Shown: positions 1 to 8,634 of the stretch, piece by piece
Numbering within the stretch: the first letter of the stretch is position 1
Layout: the number at the start of each line of letters is the position of its first letter
Source of the DNA: JALNXF01 sp964555845
GTDB taxonomy: Bacteria > Patescibacteriota > Gracilibacteria > BD1-5 > UBA2023
DNA: 64,000 nucleotides
Direction: 5' to 3'
Assembly: GCA_964555845.1 (NCBI GenBank)
Contig: CAZKUA010000007.1
Span: 6,761 to 70,760, forward strand
Translations under genes and position numbers: made by a program
Notes under the pieces: generated by a model
The model's input: only the letters and a program-made list of their open reading frames with translations
What the model was told of the DNA's origin: nothing
Database searches by the model: none

Positions 1-191
1 AACCAGTTTGGCACATAAGATATTGGCGAAACTGTACCATCAAATGGATCTGAGACAATATTTGAATACTCTAGTATTGAAGATTTAAAATATCTAACTC
101 CATAGAAAGTAGAGAAATAAAATAGAGCTAAAATCAGGTTAAACAACCAAATTTTCTTCAAAATTGAAAGATTTTTAAAATTTGAATTCAT
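1..191 (-). CDS. N-terminal part of a signal-anchored protein, cut by window edge
   Basis: Only the first 63 codons are inside the window; the rest lies beyond position 1. The protein begins MNSNFKNLSILKKIW and then has a hydrophobic stretch (about residues 14-28) that looks like a signal peptide or N-terminal membrane anchor. What follows (VRYFKSSILEYSNIV) is ordinary soluble sequence, so the bulk is probably outside the membrane. No family can be named from this fragment. It lies downstream of the PrsW-like gene on the same strand after an 80-base gap, so it may have its own promoter. Confidence 0.6.
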   Translation of the reverse strand, partial: MNSNFKNLSILKKIWLFNLILALFYFSTFYGVRYFKSSILEYSNIVSDPFDGTVSPISYVPNW

Positions 192-272
192 AAATGTTTT
201 TATTTTTATTTTTAAAACCTAGTATAACTTTATCATATTTTTTCTATTTTTGCAAAAAATATGACTTTAATT

Positions 273-1238
273 TTAAATTTCTTCTTTATAAAAAGTTTTT
301 GTGATGTATAAATAGCCATAAATGGCGTAGATAAATATAATTGGAGTAAATCAGAGAGTGAGTGAAATATCAAAAATTGCATGAAGTGTAATTGAAAAAA
401 GTAGTCAAAATAGAAATGTTTTGGTGTAGAAATAGAAATTTTTACCAAAAAATAAGTAAGCTTTAGAAAAATATAATCAAACTATAACTCCGCAGAAAAT
501 ATGAACAAATAGAGAAAAAATAGATCTGAAAATCAAAGTAGTTGCAAAATCTCCAGAAATAACTCATCTGTCAATTGAAATGTTGTAAAGGTACAAAATA
601 TTTTCTATAAAGCCAAATCCGAGCGCTATAAAAGTAGCGAGCAAGACTCATTTTTGAACTGAATCAATTTCTGTAATTGAACTTGGTAAAAAACTAAAAT
701 GTTTTGAAATTTCCTCAACTAATCAAATTATTATGTAATATAAAATAATAAGTCCGAGAGTATTAAAAACATTTTTTCAGATTGAAGCTGGACTTGAAAT
801 AGACATATCCAGAAATCAGATATTTGGAATTATTTTATTTAAAATAGCGAAAATTAGAATAAAAATTGAAATTCAAACTAAGTTTTTTCAGTAAATTTTA
901 AAAATATCAAAACTTCATTTAAAGAAAATCAAAGAAGTTAAAAATAAAATCGTAGCTATAATCAAAGTAAGAAAAAACAAAGAAATTATAACATATAAAA
1001 AATTTCAATTTGTTCAAATTAGCTCAAAAATATTTAGAAAAGATGCGGAAAAAAAACTGTAAATTTGCTCTGAATAAAGCACCGGAACGACAGAAAATCA
1101 TCCAGCGATTATTCAAGATACAAATCTACGAGAATTAAGTGTAGAATTATCAATATATGAAAAAATATATCCCCAAATTAAAATCGGAACAAAAGCCAAA
1201 CTTCCAATTAGAAATATTTTAAAAATATCTGAAATCAT
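273..1238 (-). CDS. PrsW-type intramembrane protease (glutamic CAAX-like family)
   Basis: A 321-residue polytopic membrane protein with TGA read as Gly. The PrsW signature is visible in order: an EE pair in VEEISKH near residue 180, then FIALGFGFIEN with the second Glu, then FRSIFSLFVHIFCG with His, and LHAIFDISLTL with a last His and Asp. In the family these residues form the membrane-embedded metal site that cuts anti-sigma factors and other membrane proteins at site 1. Seven or eight hydrophobic segments are seen, as expected. The start codon directly follows the stop of the small upstream membrane gene, which argues for translational coupling. Its substrate is unknown; no anti-sigma factor is seen in the window. 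Confidence 0.8.
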
Positions 1239-1439
1239 TTATTTCTTTGGTTTATTTCTAAAAATCTCAAAACTTCAAAATTTAATACTTTCCTTGTTCG
1301 ATTTTTTGAAAATAAATTGCATTAAAACCATATTGGCCCCAATAATTATAAACAAGAAACCTATCAAATAAGCTATTATATCAGGATTAGCAACTATAAT
1401 TATCCCAAAAAGCAAAAGAAAAAATCAAAATATATTCAT
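1239..1439 (-). CDS. small two-helix membrane protein, partner of the PrsW-like protease
   Basis: This 66-residue protein is almost entirely hydrophobic in its first 45 residues: two predicted helices (FGFFLLLFGIIIVA and IIAYLIGFLFIIIGAN) split by NPD, then a basic tail. Its TAA stop abuts the ATG of the PrsW-like gene with no spacer, so the two are almost certainly co-translated. The size and shape resemble small membrane chaperones or regulatory peptides, but no family is recognised. The functional link to the protease is inference from position only. Confidence 0.6.
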
Positions 1440-1461
1440 AAAAATAAAGGTTAGTTATAAG

Positions 1462-1521
1462 TTAATAGATCCTTCGACAGGCTCAGGATGACACGGAGTG
1501 GAAGCTCAGGATGACACGGAG
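1462..1521. repeat. solo arm of the GC-rich palindromic repeat, partly duplicated
   Basis: The first 31 bases, starting TTAATAGATCCTTCGACAGG, match the reverse complement of the left arm of the element at 5512-5623 apart from the short loop. The second half repeats: GCTCAGGATGACACGGAG occurs twice, separated by TGGAA. It is strikingly GC-rich for this genome and lies in the gap between murA and the small membrane gene. Confidence 0.75.
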
Positions 1522-1526
1522 AAAAA

Positions 1527-2795
1527 TTAATTATCTTCTCCTTTTACTCTCTCGATTACAGCTCAGAGTTTTTGGATTTTGCCGATAATATCTTCGTATC
1601 ATCTGTCGATATATTCTACATTTGTAATGTATGTGTCCCCTGTTGCTATCAATCCAGCAATAATCATGGCTACTCAGGCTCTTAAATCCCAGCTGGAAAC
1701 TGTAGTGGCTCTAAGTGGAGTTTTACCGAAAATTAGGGCTTCGTGTGGATTTAGGATTGCAGGGTGACCTTTCATTTTTTCAATTTCTACAAGATAATTA
1801 AGTCTTCCCTCATACATTATTTCTTGAATTTTTGAGATTCACTCGGCTTGTGTGAGTAAAATTGAGAATGGAGATTGTAAATCTGTCGGAAATCCTGGGA
1901 AAATATTTGTTTGAACTTTTATGGCTTTTAAGCTATTTATTGAATTATAAACTCTTAATTTATTATTTCATAGGTCCTCAAATTTTACTCAAACTTCTTT
2001 TGCTTTTAATAAAAAACTTGAGAGGTCTGCAATTCTTGGATTTACGATATCAATGAATTTATCACTACAAAGCGCTCAAAATATTATAAAAGTTCCTGAT
2101 TCTATATAATCGCTAACCACACTATATTCCACTTCTTTTTTAAGATTTTTTACTCAATTAATAGTAATTGTGTGGTCAAATCCAACTTCAATATCTGCTC
2201 CTGCTTTTTTCAAAAAATTAACTAAATCAATTACATGTGGCTCAATTGCAGCCAAAGCTAGAGTAGTTTTTCAAGATCTAAGTACATTAGCTGTAATTAA
2301 ATTCTCTGTAGCAGTAACCGCAAATCATCAATTTAGGGTCCTGTCTCAAACTCATAAATCTCATGATAATTTCACAAAATCTTCTCAATTTAAATTCTTG
2401 TATCAAATTGCCTCAAGTCATTTAATGTGTTCGTCAATTGGTCTTTTTCAGATATTACATCATCCAGGATATGGAATATTTACCTCTCCGAATTTGTAAA
2501 GTAAAATTGGTAAAAGTAAAATTCAAACTCTTATTTTTTTGATTAATTCAATATTAAAATTATCTAAAGATATCGCAGTAGTATCCAATTTTAGAGTATT
2601 TCATACAAAATCTACTCATACATTCAGACTTTTAATAATTTCTAGAAAAGTTAAAACATCTCCAATTCTAGGTACATTAGAAAGGGTAACTTTATCCATA
2701 AACAAACTTGCCGCAATTATCGGAAGACTAGCGTTTTTTGAACCACTTATTACTACCTCTCAAGACAAGCGTTGTCATCAAGCAATTTTTAACAT
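1527..2795 (-). CDS. murA: UDP-N-acetylglucosamine 1-carboxyvinyltransferase
   Basis: This enzyme transfers enolpyruvate from PEP to UDP-GlcNAc, the first committed step of peptidoglycan synthesis, in the cytoplasm. The 422 residues match the usual family length. Visible landmarks are SGSKNASLPIIAAS at residues 17-30 with the catalytic-site Lys, the loop YPGGCNIGKRPID near residue 112 with the fosfomycin-binding Cys, and the C-terminal RGYEDIIGKIQKLGA. The first Gly of the GC pair before the Cys is a TGA codon. The start is the first ATG before the conserved N-terminus. An 80-base gap carrying a palindromic repeat separates it from the membrane genes downstream. Cys at the PEP site predicts sensitivity to fosfomycin. 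Confidence 0.96.
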
Positions 2796-2928
2796 TTTTT
2801 TAATTTTATTAATAAACCTACATAAGTTATCCAAAAATTACAAAATTTCAATTTTAAATTTGATTTTAGAAATTTCTCTTTCTAATAAAATTAGAATAAA
2901 AAAGAAGATAAATATAAATTATGAAATA

Positions 2929-3270
2929 TTATTTTTTATAAAAATTAATATTTTCTACAAATCTGATTTTATCTTCAATATTTTCAATATAATTTAATAA
3001 AATACTATAATTTCAAACAATAATAAAAATTGAATATTTTAGTTCATCAATTACCATTTTTCACAAGATTCTTTCCCGTTTTAATTTAATATCAATTTCA
3101 TTATATATATTATTTCTAAATTCTTTCGATAATTCTATATAATTTTTTCTGATTAAATCTTCATTAAAAATTCCTGTATCTAAAAATCTATTTAAAAAAA
3201 TCTTTCTATATGAGTCTATAAAATTGTCTATATCATAAATAACCTCTTCAGATAATACAACACTAAACAT
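2929..3270 (-). CDS. small protein, possible RelE/ParE-like toxin
   Basis: The frame runs through two TGA codons to give 113 residues. The start FSVVLSEEVIYDIDNFIDSYRKIF and the C-terminal YSIFIIVGNYSILLNYIENI resemble the strand-helix opening and the closing beta strands of RelE/ParE toxins, but no catalytic residue can be assigned. Its ATG overlaps the end of the preceding 49-residue gene by 8 bases, the arrangement typical of toxin-antitoxin pairs. About 130 bases between its end and murA hold no gene. The family assignment is weak and rests on fold-like pattern and gene order; an unrelated small protein is equally possible. Confidence 0.55.
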
Positions 3271-3412
3271 AAATTTCTTTTTTACGAACTAAAATCTGTT
3301 CTGATTTCCTTAAATCCTGTATAAGAAGTTGAGCAGATTTTATAATATTTTCATCTGAAATTTTTTTTGATTCAACCAATGTATAGTAGATTTTTCAGTC
3401 TTTTTTTATCAT
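3263..3412 (-). CDS. 49-residue protein, possible antitoxin partner
   Basis: It starts MIKKDGKIYYTLVES, then continues with a charged amphipathic helix (DENIIKSAQLLIQDLRKSEQIL) and a basic tail. The frame stays open about 16 codons upstream of this ATG, so a TTG or GTG start could lengthen it. It overlaps the next gene by 8 bases. No DNA-binding motif is obvious. It is listed because the overlap and the shared strand make a two-gene unit likely; function is unknown. Confidence 0.45.
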
Positions 3413-3481
3413 AATTCCAAAATTACTTTTAAGTAATTCTCATTTTATAGATTTTACCAAAAATGCAAATTATTCTCTACA

Positions 3482-3522
3482 AAAATCCATTAAATCCACC
3501 TCCGGTGGATTTAATGGATTTT
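3482..3522 (-). terminator. perfect hairpin, terminator of the pilin-like gene
   Basis: A 19-base perfect inverted repeat (arm AAAATCCATTAAATCCACC) with a three-base loop, followed on the minus strand by a T-run. It lies 22 bases past the stop of the minus-strand pilin-like gene. The core ATTAAATCCACC arm recurs at 39663-39689, again just behind a pilin-like gene. Confidence 0.8.
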
Positions 3523-3543
3523 GAAAATTTGAAGTTTTTAATT

Positions 3544-4125
3544 TTATTTACAGACATATGCAAATCTACAAGTCACAGTTCTATTATAATAAGTAGCTGT
3601 TGCAAAACTATAATAAGTATCTGTACATGTATTATTAGATGTAACTGGACATGAAGTATACGCCGCAACAATTCATCAATCACACGTATCTGTAATATTA
3701 CCTATTGTTGTAAAAGATGGAAATATATCTTCTCAAATATTTGCAGTATTTGAAGATGACATTGTATATCAAGTTGGACAAACCCTAGTTGCAAGTGCGT
3801 CAATCTGAGATTGAAGTGAAGCAACGGATGGTATATCAGAATTACAATTTACTTTCGTTCAGTCTGTTGTACACATTTTTCAAGAAGTTAGAGTTCAAAA
3901 TTTACTTGCAACTCACTCTACATTTTCTTTTAGATAACCCATATTATTTACCATATCATTCCAGATGGTGGAAGTGAGAGGAGAACCAGAAGTTACAGGA
4001 GCTTGGGTTGTCCATGTATATGTAGCATATATTATTCCAAATATTCAAATACCGAGAATAAATCAGATTGAGATTAGTAGTCAATTTCCGATTTTGGAAA
4101 CTAGAGTTTTTAGTGTTGATTTCAT
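3544..4125 (-). CDS. secreted pilin-like protein with one N-terminal membrane helix
   Basis: The 193 residues begin with a basic stretch (MKSTLKTLVSKIG) and one long hydrophobic helix (LLISIGFILGIGIFGIIYA). Next comes a segment containing PVTSGSPLTSTIWNDMV, a short linker motif of a kind that often follows the N-helix in pilin-like exported proteins of these phyla (recalled, not checked). The C-terminal part has nine cysteines (CTTD, CNSD, CPTG, CDGG, CPVT and others), suggesting disulfides outside the cell. No classical GFTLxE prepilin cleavage site is seen, so it may be a signal-anchored rather than a processed pilin. A strong hairpin terminator follows the stop. Confidence 0.65.
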
Positions 4126-4197
4126 AATTTTTATGATTAGCAATAAAAAAATATAAAAGGATTATAGCTGAAAAACAAAAGAATTGCAAGAAAAAAT

Positions 4198-4224
4198 TTG
4201 ATTTTATTTAATATCCTCTATTAT
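4198..4224 (+). promoter_or_regulatory. promoter for the 4251 and 4320 genes
   Basis: TTGATT, 15 bases, TATTAT. It is followed 27 bases later by the first ATG. The spacing matches the other promoters in the window. Confidence 0.5.
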
Positions 4225-4250
4225 GTAGGGGTTAAAACTAAATAAATAAT

Positions 4251-4316
4251 ATGATAGCATTAATTTTCTGATGAATAATTATCGTTATAATATTGGCAAT
4301 ATTTTTTTATAAATAA
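4251..4316 (+). CDS. 21-residue hydrophobic peptide
   Basis: MIALIFGGIIIVIILAIFFYK: a single transmembrane helix with two TGA-encoded glycines and a Lys end. It is preceded by a plausible promoter and ends three bases before the next ATG. It could be a real small membrane protein or simply a leader peptide of the next gene; the sequence cannot decide. Confidence 0.3.
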
Positions 4317-4319
4317 AGT

Positions 4320-4712
4320 ATGAGCGAATTAATTTTTTGGGGAATTTTTTTGATAATAATTGGTGTTTGAATAGCTTTTGTGGTTATATATTCTAAGCCA
4401 AGAAAATTATCAAAAAGTAGAATCACTTTTTATAAAGATGAGCTTATAAAGTGCGATAATTATTCAAATAGTGAAAAAATAATTAAATATGATAAAATTC
4501 TAAATCATATATTAAGAGATTATTGAATTAAAGGGAATTTATGAGATCAACTCAAGAAAAAACCGGCTATGATAAAAGATATCCAAGAGATTTGGAGACT
4601 TCATAAAATTAGAAATATTATAGCGCATGATCTGTCTGGAATGAGCGAAGTAAAACTCGAAATTGATGCAATAAAATACAAAAAAGAATTAAATAAATTA
4701 TTAAATAATTAG
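4320..4712 (+). CDS. membrane-anchored protein with an Rx4H (HEPN-like) motif
   Basis: A 130-residue protein with one N-terminal transmembrane helix (IFWGIFLIIIGVGIAFVVIY) and a basic linker, then an all-helical cytoplasmic part. That part ends in IWRLHKIRNIIAHDLSG, where RNIIAH gives the R-x4-H arrangement of HEPN-type RNases and HEPN-like structural domains. The stop is two bases before the tatD start, so both are probably co-transcribed. HEPN is a pattern-level guess: the motif is short and also occurs in non-nuclease helical bundles. Confidence 0.6.
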
Positions 4713-4714
4713 AT

Positions 4715-5527
4715 ATGATTTTTGACACTCACTCTCATCTTCATTTTAAGGATTTTGCCGATATAGAAAATGAGGTTAAAATAATGCAAGAATATGGCGT
4801 AAAATACGCAACTTTGGTTGGAAGTGATTGTGATACAAGCGCTGACGCTATCGCATTAGCCAAAAAATACCCACAATTTTTTGCGACAGTTTGAATTCAT
4901 CCGACGGATGTTTGAGAGAATTTAGATATTAAAACTGAAATTGAGAAATTAGATAAACTAGTTGAAAAAGAAAGAGAAAATATAGTAGCTATCTGAGAAA
5001 TATGATTTGATTATTTTCATCTTAATGAAGACAAAATCGAAGAAGAAAAGGAAAAACAAAAAGAATTATTTTTTAGACAAGTTGAAATTGCAAAAAAATA
5101 TAACTTACCTGTAATAATTCATACAAGAAATGCTAGAGATGATACGCTAAAATATATAAAAGAGTCTGAAATTAAGAAATTTGTAATTCACTGCTTCACT
5201 GAAAATTATGAGTTTGCACAGGATATTATGGATTATTCCCCTGAAGCTTATTTTTGATTTTCTGGAATTGTAACTTTTAAAAAAGCTTCAGATATTCAAG
5301 ACGCTGCCTCAAAAATCCCACTCAGTAAAATACTGGTTGAAACTGATGCGCCATATCTCACACCAGAGCCTTTTAGGTGACAGAAAATAAATACGTCAGG
5401 ATACACAAAGTTTGTCCTTGAAAAAATCAAAGAATTAAGACCAGAATCCCGAGAAGAAATAGAAAATCAAATTTTTGAGAATAGTTTGAGTTTTTATTGA
5501 ATACCAGCCTTGTCATCCTGAGCGTAG
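4715..5527 (+). CDS. tatD: TatD-family metal-dependent deoxyribonuclease
   Basis: A TIM-barrel hydrolase of 270 residues, the usual TatD length. Metal-site motifs in order are FDTHSHLHF at the N-terminus, GIHPTD, GEIGFDYF with the conserved Glu, VIIHTRNA, FVIHCFTEN and LVETDAPYL. TatD enzymes are 3'-5' exonucleases and AP-site processing enzymes acting in DNA turnover. The gene reads straight into the GC-rich palindromic repeat that follows: the last residues (PALSSGA) and the TAG stop lie within the repeat. A normal TatD ends close to this point, so the insertion changed only the tail. Confidence 0.93.
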
Positions 5528-5623
5528 TCGAAGGATCTATTAATTAAAAAATTCCTATAAAATTATATTGAAATTTTATTTTAATAGACCCATTCGACTT
5601 CACTTCGTTTCGCTCAGGGTGAC
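5512..5623. repeat. MITE-like element with long imperfect terminal inverted repeats
   Basis: The left arm (GTCATCCTGAGCGTAGTCGA, continuing to TCTATTAA) and the right arm (TTAATAGACCCATTCGAC, ending CGCTCAGGGTGAC) are imperfect inverted copies around an AT-rich centre of about 30 bases. The whole could fold into one long hairpin. A further degraded fragment (AGCTCGAAATGACAGAGG) follows at about 5635. The left arm overlaps and terminates tatD; one arm recurs at 1462. Confidence 0.75.
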
Positions 5624-5731
5624 GGAAGGTGATTAGCTCGAAATGACAGAGGAGAAAAAAATTAAAAATTGAATTGATTTTGGGGACATTCTGTATATAG
5701 TAAAAATGTTTTATAAATAATTTATGTAAAT

Positions 5732-5926
5732 ATGATTAAAAGAAAGAAATATTGAAGCCCAATTAACTTCTATGTTACCGATAGTCAAAAGAAAAAAATA
5801 GAATATATTTTGGAACAAAAATGACAAAATTTAACTGATTTTTTGAGAGGATATATCCAGACAACTACAGAGAAATATGAAGATAAAAACTGAGTTATCA
5901 ATGTTTATCAAACCTATATTTCATAA
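5732..5926 (+). CDS. 64-residue ribbon-helix-helix-like protein
   Basis: It starts with a basic run (MIKRKKYGSP) followed by INFYVTDSQKKKIEYILEQKGQNLTDFLRGYI, the strand then two-helix spacing of small RHH or Arc/MetJ-type DNA-binding proteins. The C-terminal 15 residues are variable. The gene sits alone after the MITE-like element, and its 3' end overlaps the convergent acyltransferase gene by 32 bases. A DNA-binding role is inference; no operator was identified. Confidence 0.55.
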
Positions 5927-6932
5927 AATAAAGAAAATAGGTAAAAGTAGAAATCCCAACTGTCCGCCAAATAAACTTAACTTGAGGAAAAAAAATCCAA
6001 ATTGTAGAATCGATTATAATCCAGTGAACAATATAAATCCAGAGACTATTATCTCAAATATATCTTAAAAAAGAAAGTAAACTCGCTAAAAGTTTGCTTT
6101 TTATTTTCTCTAAAAAGCTGAAAATATAGATAAACGCAAACATTATAAAAAAACTAGCAGAAGTATAATAAAGAGTGAGCGGATACATATTTGGCTCAAG
6201 TAGTAGTGTTTTGCCACTTAAAAAGTGTAAAATTCAAAAAAATATAGACAATATTAAGAAAAAAAGAAGTACTTCCTTTTTTCTTTTTTCAAATCCGAGA
6301 GTTCACAAAAATATTCAAATCAAATATGGAACTATCCACAAATTAAAAGAAAAAAGTTTTGTATCAATTCAATAAAGCAAGTTAGTAAAGTTATTTTGTG
6401 GCAAATTAACACCATAATTAAGGATTAGAAAAAATCAGATTATCCCTAAAATTATTGTCTTATTGTATTTGAAATTTTTCACAATGTAGAGAAATAATGG
6501 TGTAATTGCAAGAAATATTGAGAACAAAATTAGAATTGGAATTGGAACTGCATAAGATTGAAAAGTTAGAATTCAAGTTAAATTAAAGGTATTTCTCTCA
6601 ATAAATTGCCAATAATAAGGTTCTTTTGCAAAATCAAAAGTATAGAATTTTAAAATATTAAAAAAATAGTAAACCAAAAGTAAGAGTAAGCTCCTTTTAT
6701 AAAGCCTTAAACTAGATATTTTCAAGTCATATTTGCTATAAACTATAATTATAAGACTTCCCGATAAAACCAGAAAAAATAGCGGTCAGATTTTGATTAA
6801 ATCATTAAAATATGAGAAAAAACTCCCAGAAATTATTTTAATATTTGACCGATTAATTAGATGAGTAAGTACAATAAATACCATCGCAATTCACTTAAGA
6901 TATGAGATATAATAATTTCTTTTTTTAATCAT
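5895..6932 (-). CDS. acyltransferase-3 family membrane protein
   Basis: The 345-residue integral membrane protein has about ten hydrophobic helices. It opens MIKKRNYYISYLKGIAMVFIVLTHL, which fits the family start where an early His near residue 24 is catalytic. The end, SLWIYIVHWIIIDS, matches the late helix of acyltransferase-3 enzymes that put acetyl or other acyl groups on surface sugars. Seven or more glycines come from TGA. No glycosyltransferase neighbours are present to suggest the substrate. It ends convergently, overlapping the RHH-like gene by 32 bases. Confidence 0.75.
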
Positions 6933-7018
6933 AATTAATTAATTTTTAATATTAAAATTGAGTATATTTAAAATATTTTTTAATCAAAAATAAAATAAAA
7001 AATATCTATAAATAAAAA

Positions 7019-7046
7019 TTGACTAAAATCTAATTTCTCATATATT
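7019..7046 (+). promoter_or_regulatory. promoter of the GGDEF/EAL gene
   Basis: TTGACT, 16 bases, TATATT, 35 bases before the ATG. The element fits the consensus seen at 14604, 16505 and 49721. Confidence 0.65.
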
Positions 7047-7081
7047 ATAATTAATTAATAATTTATATTTAAAGTGTTTTT

Positions 7082-8632
7082 ATGGGTTTAAAGCTAAAAC
7101 TTGATAGAATTACCTGCTCTAGAGAAGAAATTAAAGAAGGTATTTTTTTGGCACCTCAAGAAAATTTAGACATCAAGACATTACCTAAAAATGTTAAAAG
7201 GGTTGTTTTAATAATTTTAGAAATAAATAAGGAATTAAAGATAGACTTGTCATCAAAAAATTATGTAAATAATTTTTTAGTGACCCTAAAAAGGCATAGT
7301 TTAGAATATTACTGACTATCAAGTCTAGTCGAATCAATACTTTGAGTCTGAGAAAGTAGTTTTGTAGACAGAAGAACTTGACTGCCAAATGATTTAAAAT
7401 TTTTAGGAGATTGTAATTCTCCTTGAAAAGATGAATTTGAAAAAGATTGTAATTCTCCATGAAAAAAATTAGTTTTTATATTAAAGATTGATGGTTTCTC
7501 TAAAATTAATTGATTTTATTGAAGGGCAAATTGAGATACTTTTATAAATAATATTATCGCAAAATTTAAGGGATTATTTGAAGGAAAACTTTGATTTAAA
7601 TTATATAAATTATCAGGTTTATATTTCTGATTATTAACAGAAAAACAATTTGAATCTTCAAAAGAATTATTTGAAGTAATAGAAGAAATTAGGGCAATTA
7701 TAAATAATTTTCATATAGATATAGAATTATGAGAAAATAAGGAAAAAAGTGAATTAAAAATAATACTTAATGGCTGATGTAGTCACTGTAAAGAAAAGCT
7801 ATTTGATAAAGCACTACTTGCACTTTATAAATCAAACAAAGAGGGATGACTGTATTTCTATACTAAAGAAATGGAAGATTTATACAAAAAGGAATTAGAA
7901 AATAATTTATTATGGTCAGTAAAAATAATACACTGAATTAAAGAAGACAGATTTTTCCCTGTATTTCAATGAATTAGAGATAATAGAACATGAAAAATAA
8001 TTAAATATGAAAGTCTAATAAGGTACAGAGATGATGATGGGAAAATAGTATCTCCTTATTTCTTTCTTGATATTGCTGAAAATATGGGAAAAATGTTGAA
8101 ATTATCCGAAATAATGATAGAAAAAGTTATTAAAAAAATGGTTTGAAATAATCATAGTTTTTCAATTAATTTAACCGAAGAATGTTTACTTAATAGTGAA
8201 TTCATGAATTTTTTAATACTAGTTGTAGATGATAGCTTAATAGATCCAAGTAGATTAATAATAGAAGTAGTAGAAACTGCCGTAGATAAATGATGACAAA
8301 TTATAAAAGTTATAGAAACCCTAAAGAATAAATGAATGAAAATTGCAATTGATGACTTTGGTTCTGGAATGTCAAATACTACGAGAGTAAAATCATTAAA
8401 ACCAGATTTTGTAAAAATAGATTGAGGACTAGTTAAATGAATGCTTTTAAATAAAGAAAATTTACACAATATTGAAATGCTAAAACAAATGGCTGATATT
8501 TATTGAGTTGAAGTAATTGCAGAATTTGTAGATAGTAAAGAAAAACAATTTGAACTAGAAAAGATAGGAGTTCAATATTCTCAATGATATTTATATTCAG
8601 TGCCAGATGAAAAATTATGTGATGAAATTTAG
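7082..8632 (+). CDS. degenerate GGDEF plus EAL domain protein, probable c-di-GMP phosphodiesterase
   Basis: A soluble 516-residue protein. An N-terminal helical region of about 95 residues is followed by a GGDEF domain (start FVDRRTGLPND) in which the active loop is replaced by KLSGLYFG, so cyclase activity is not expected. The C-terminal EAL domain has YESLIRY near residue 310 (ESL in place of EAL, Glu kept), INLTEE, IEVVETA, IDDFGSG near residue 423, VKIDGG, AEFVD and QGYLY. The metal and substrate residues that can be checked are present, so hydrolysis of c-di-GMP is plausible. A 36-base tandem duplication adds a second DCNSPGK inside the GGDEF domain. The stop is two bases from the convergent leuS stop. 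Confidence 0.88.
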
Positions 8633-8634
8633 AG

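Noticed and set aside
2539..2997. Open frame of 152 codons on the plus strand
   Set aside because: Antisense of the murA start and of AT-rich intergenic sequence; no family resemblance and low complexity.
5877..6068. Open frame of 63 codons on the plus strand
   Set aside because: It is antisense to the acyltransferase C-terminus, which has a far better signature.
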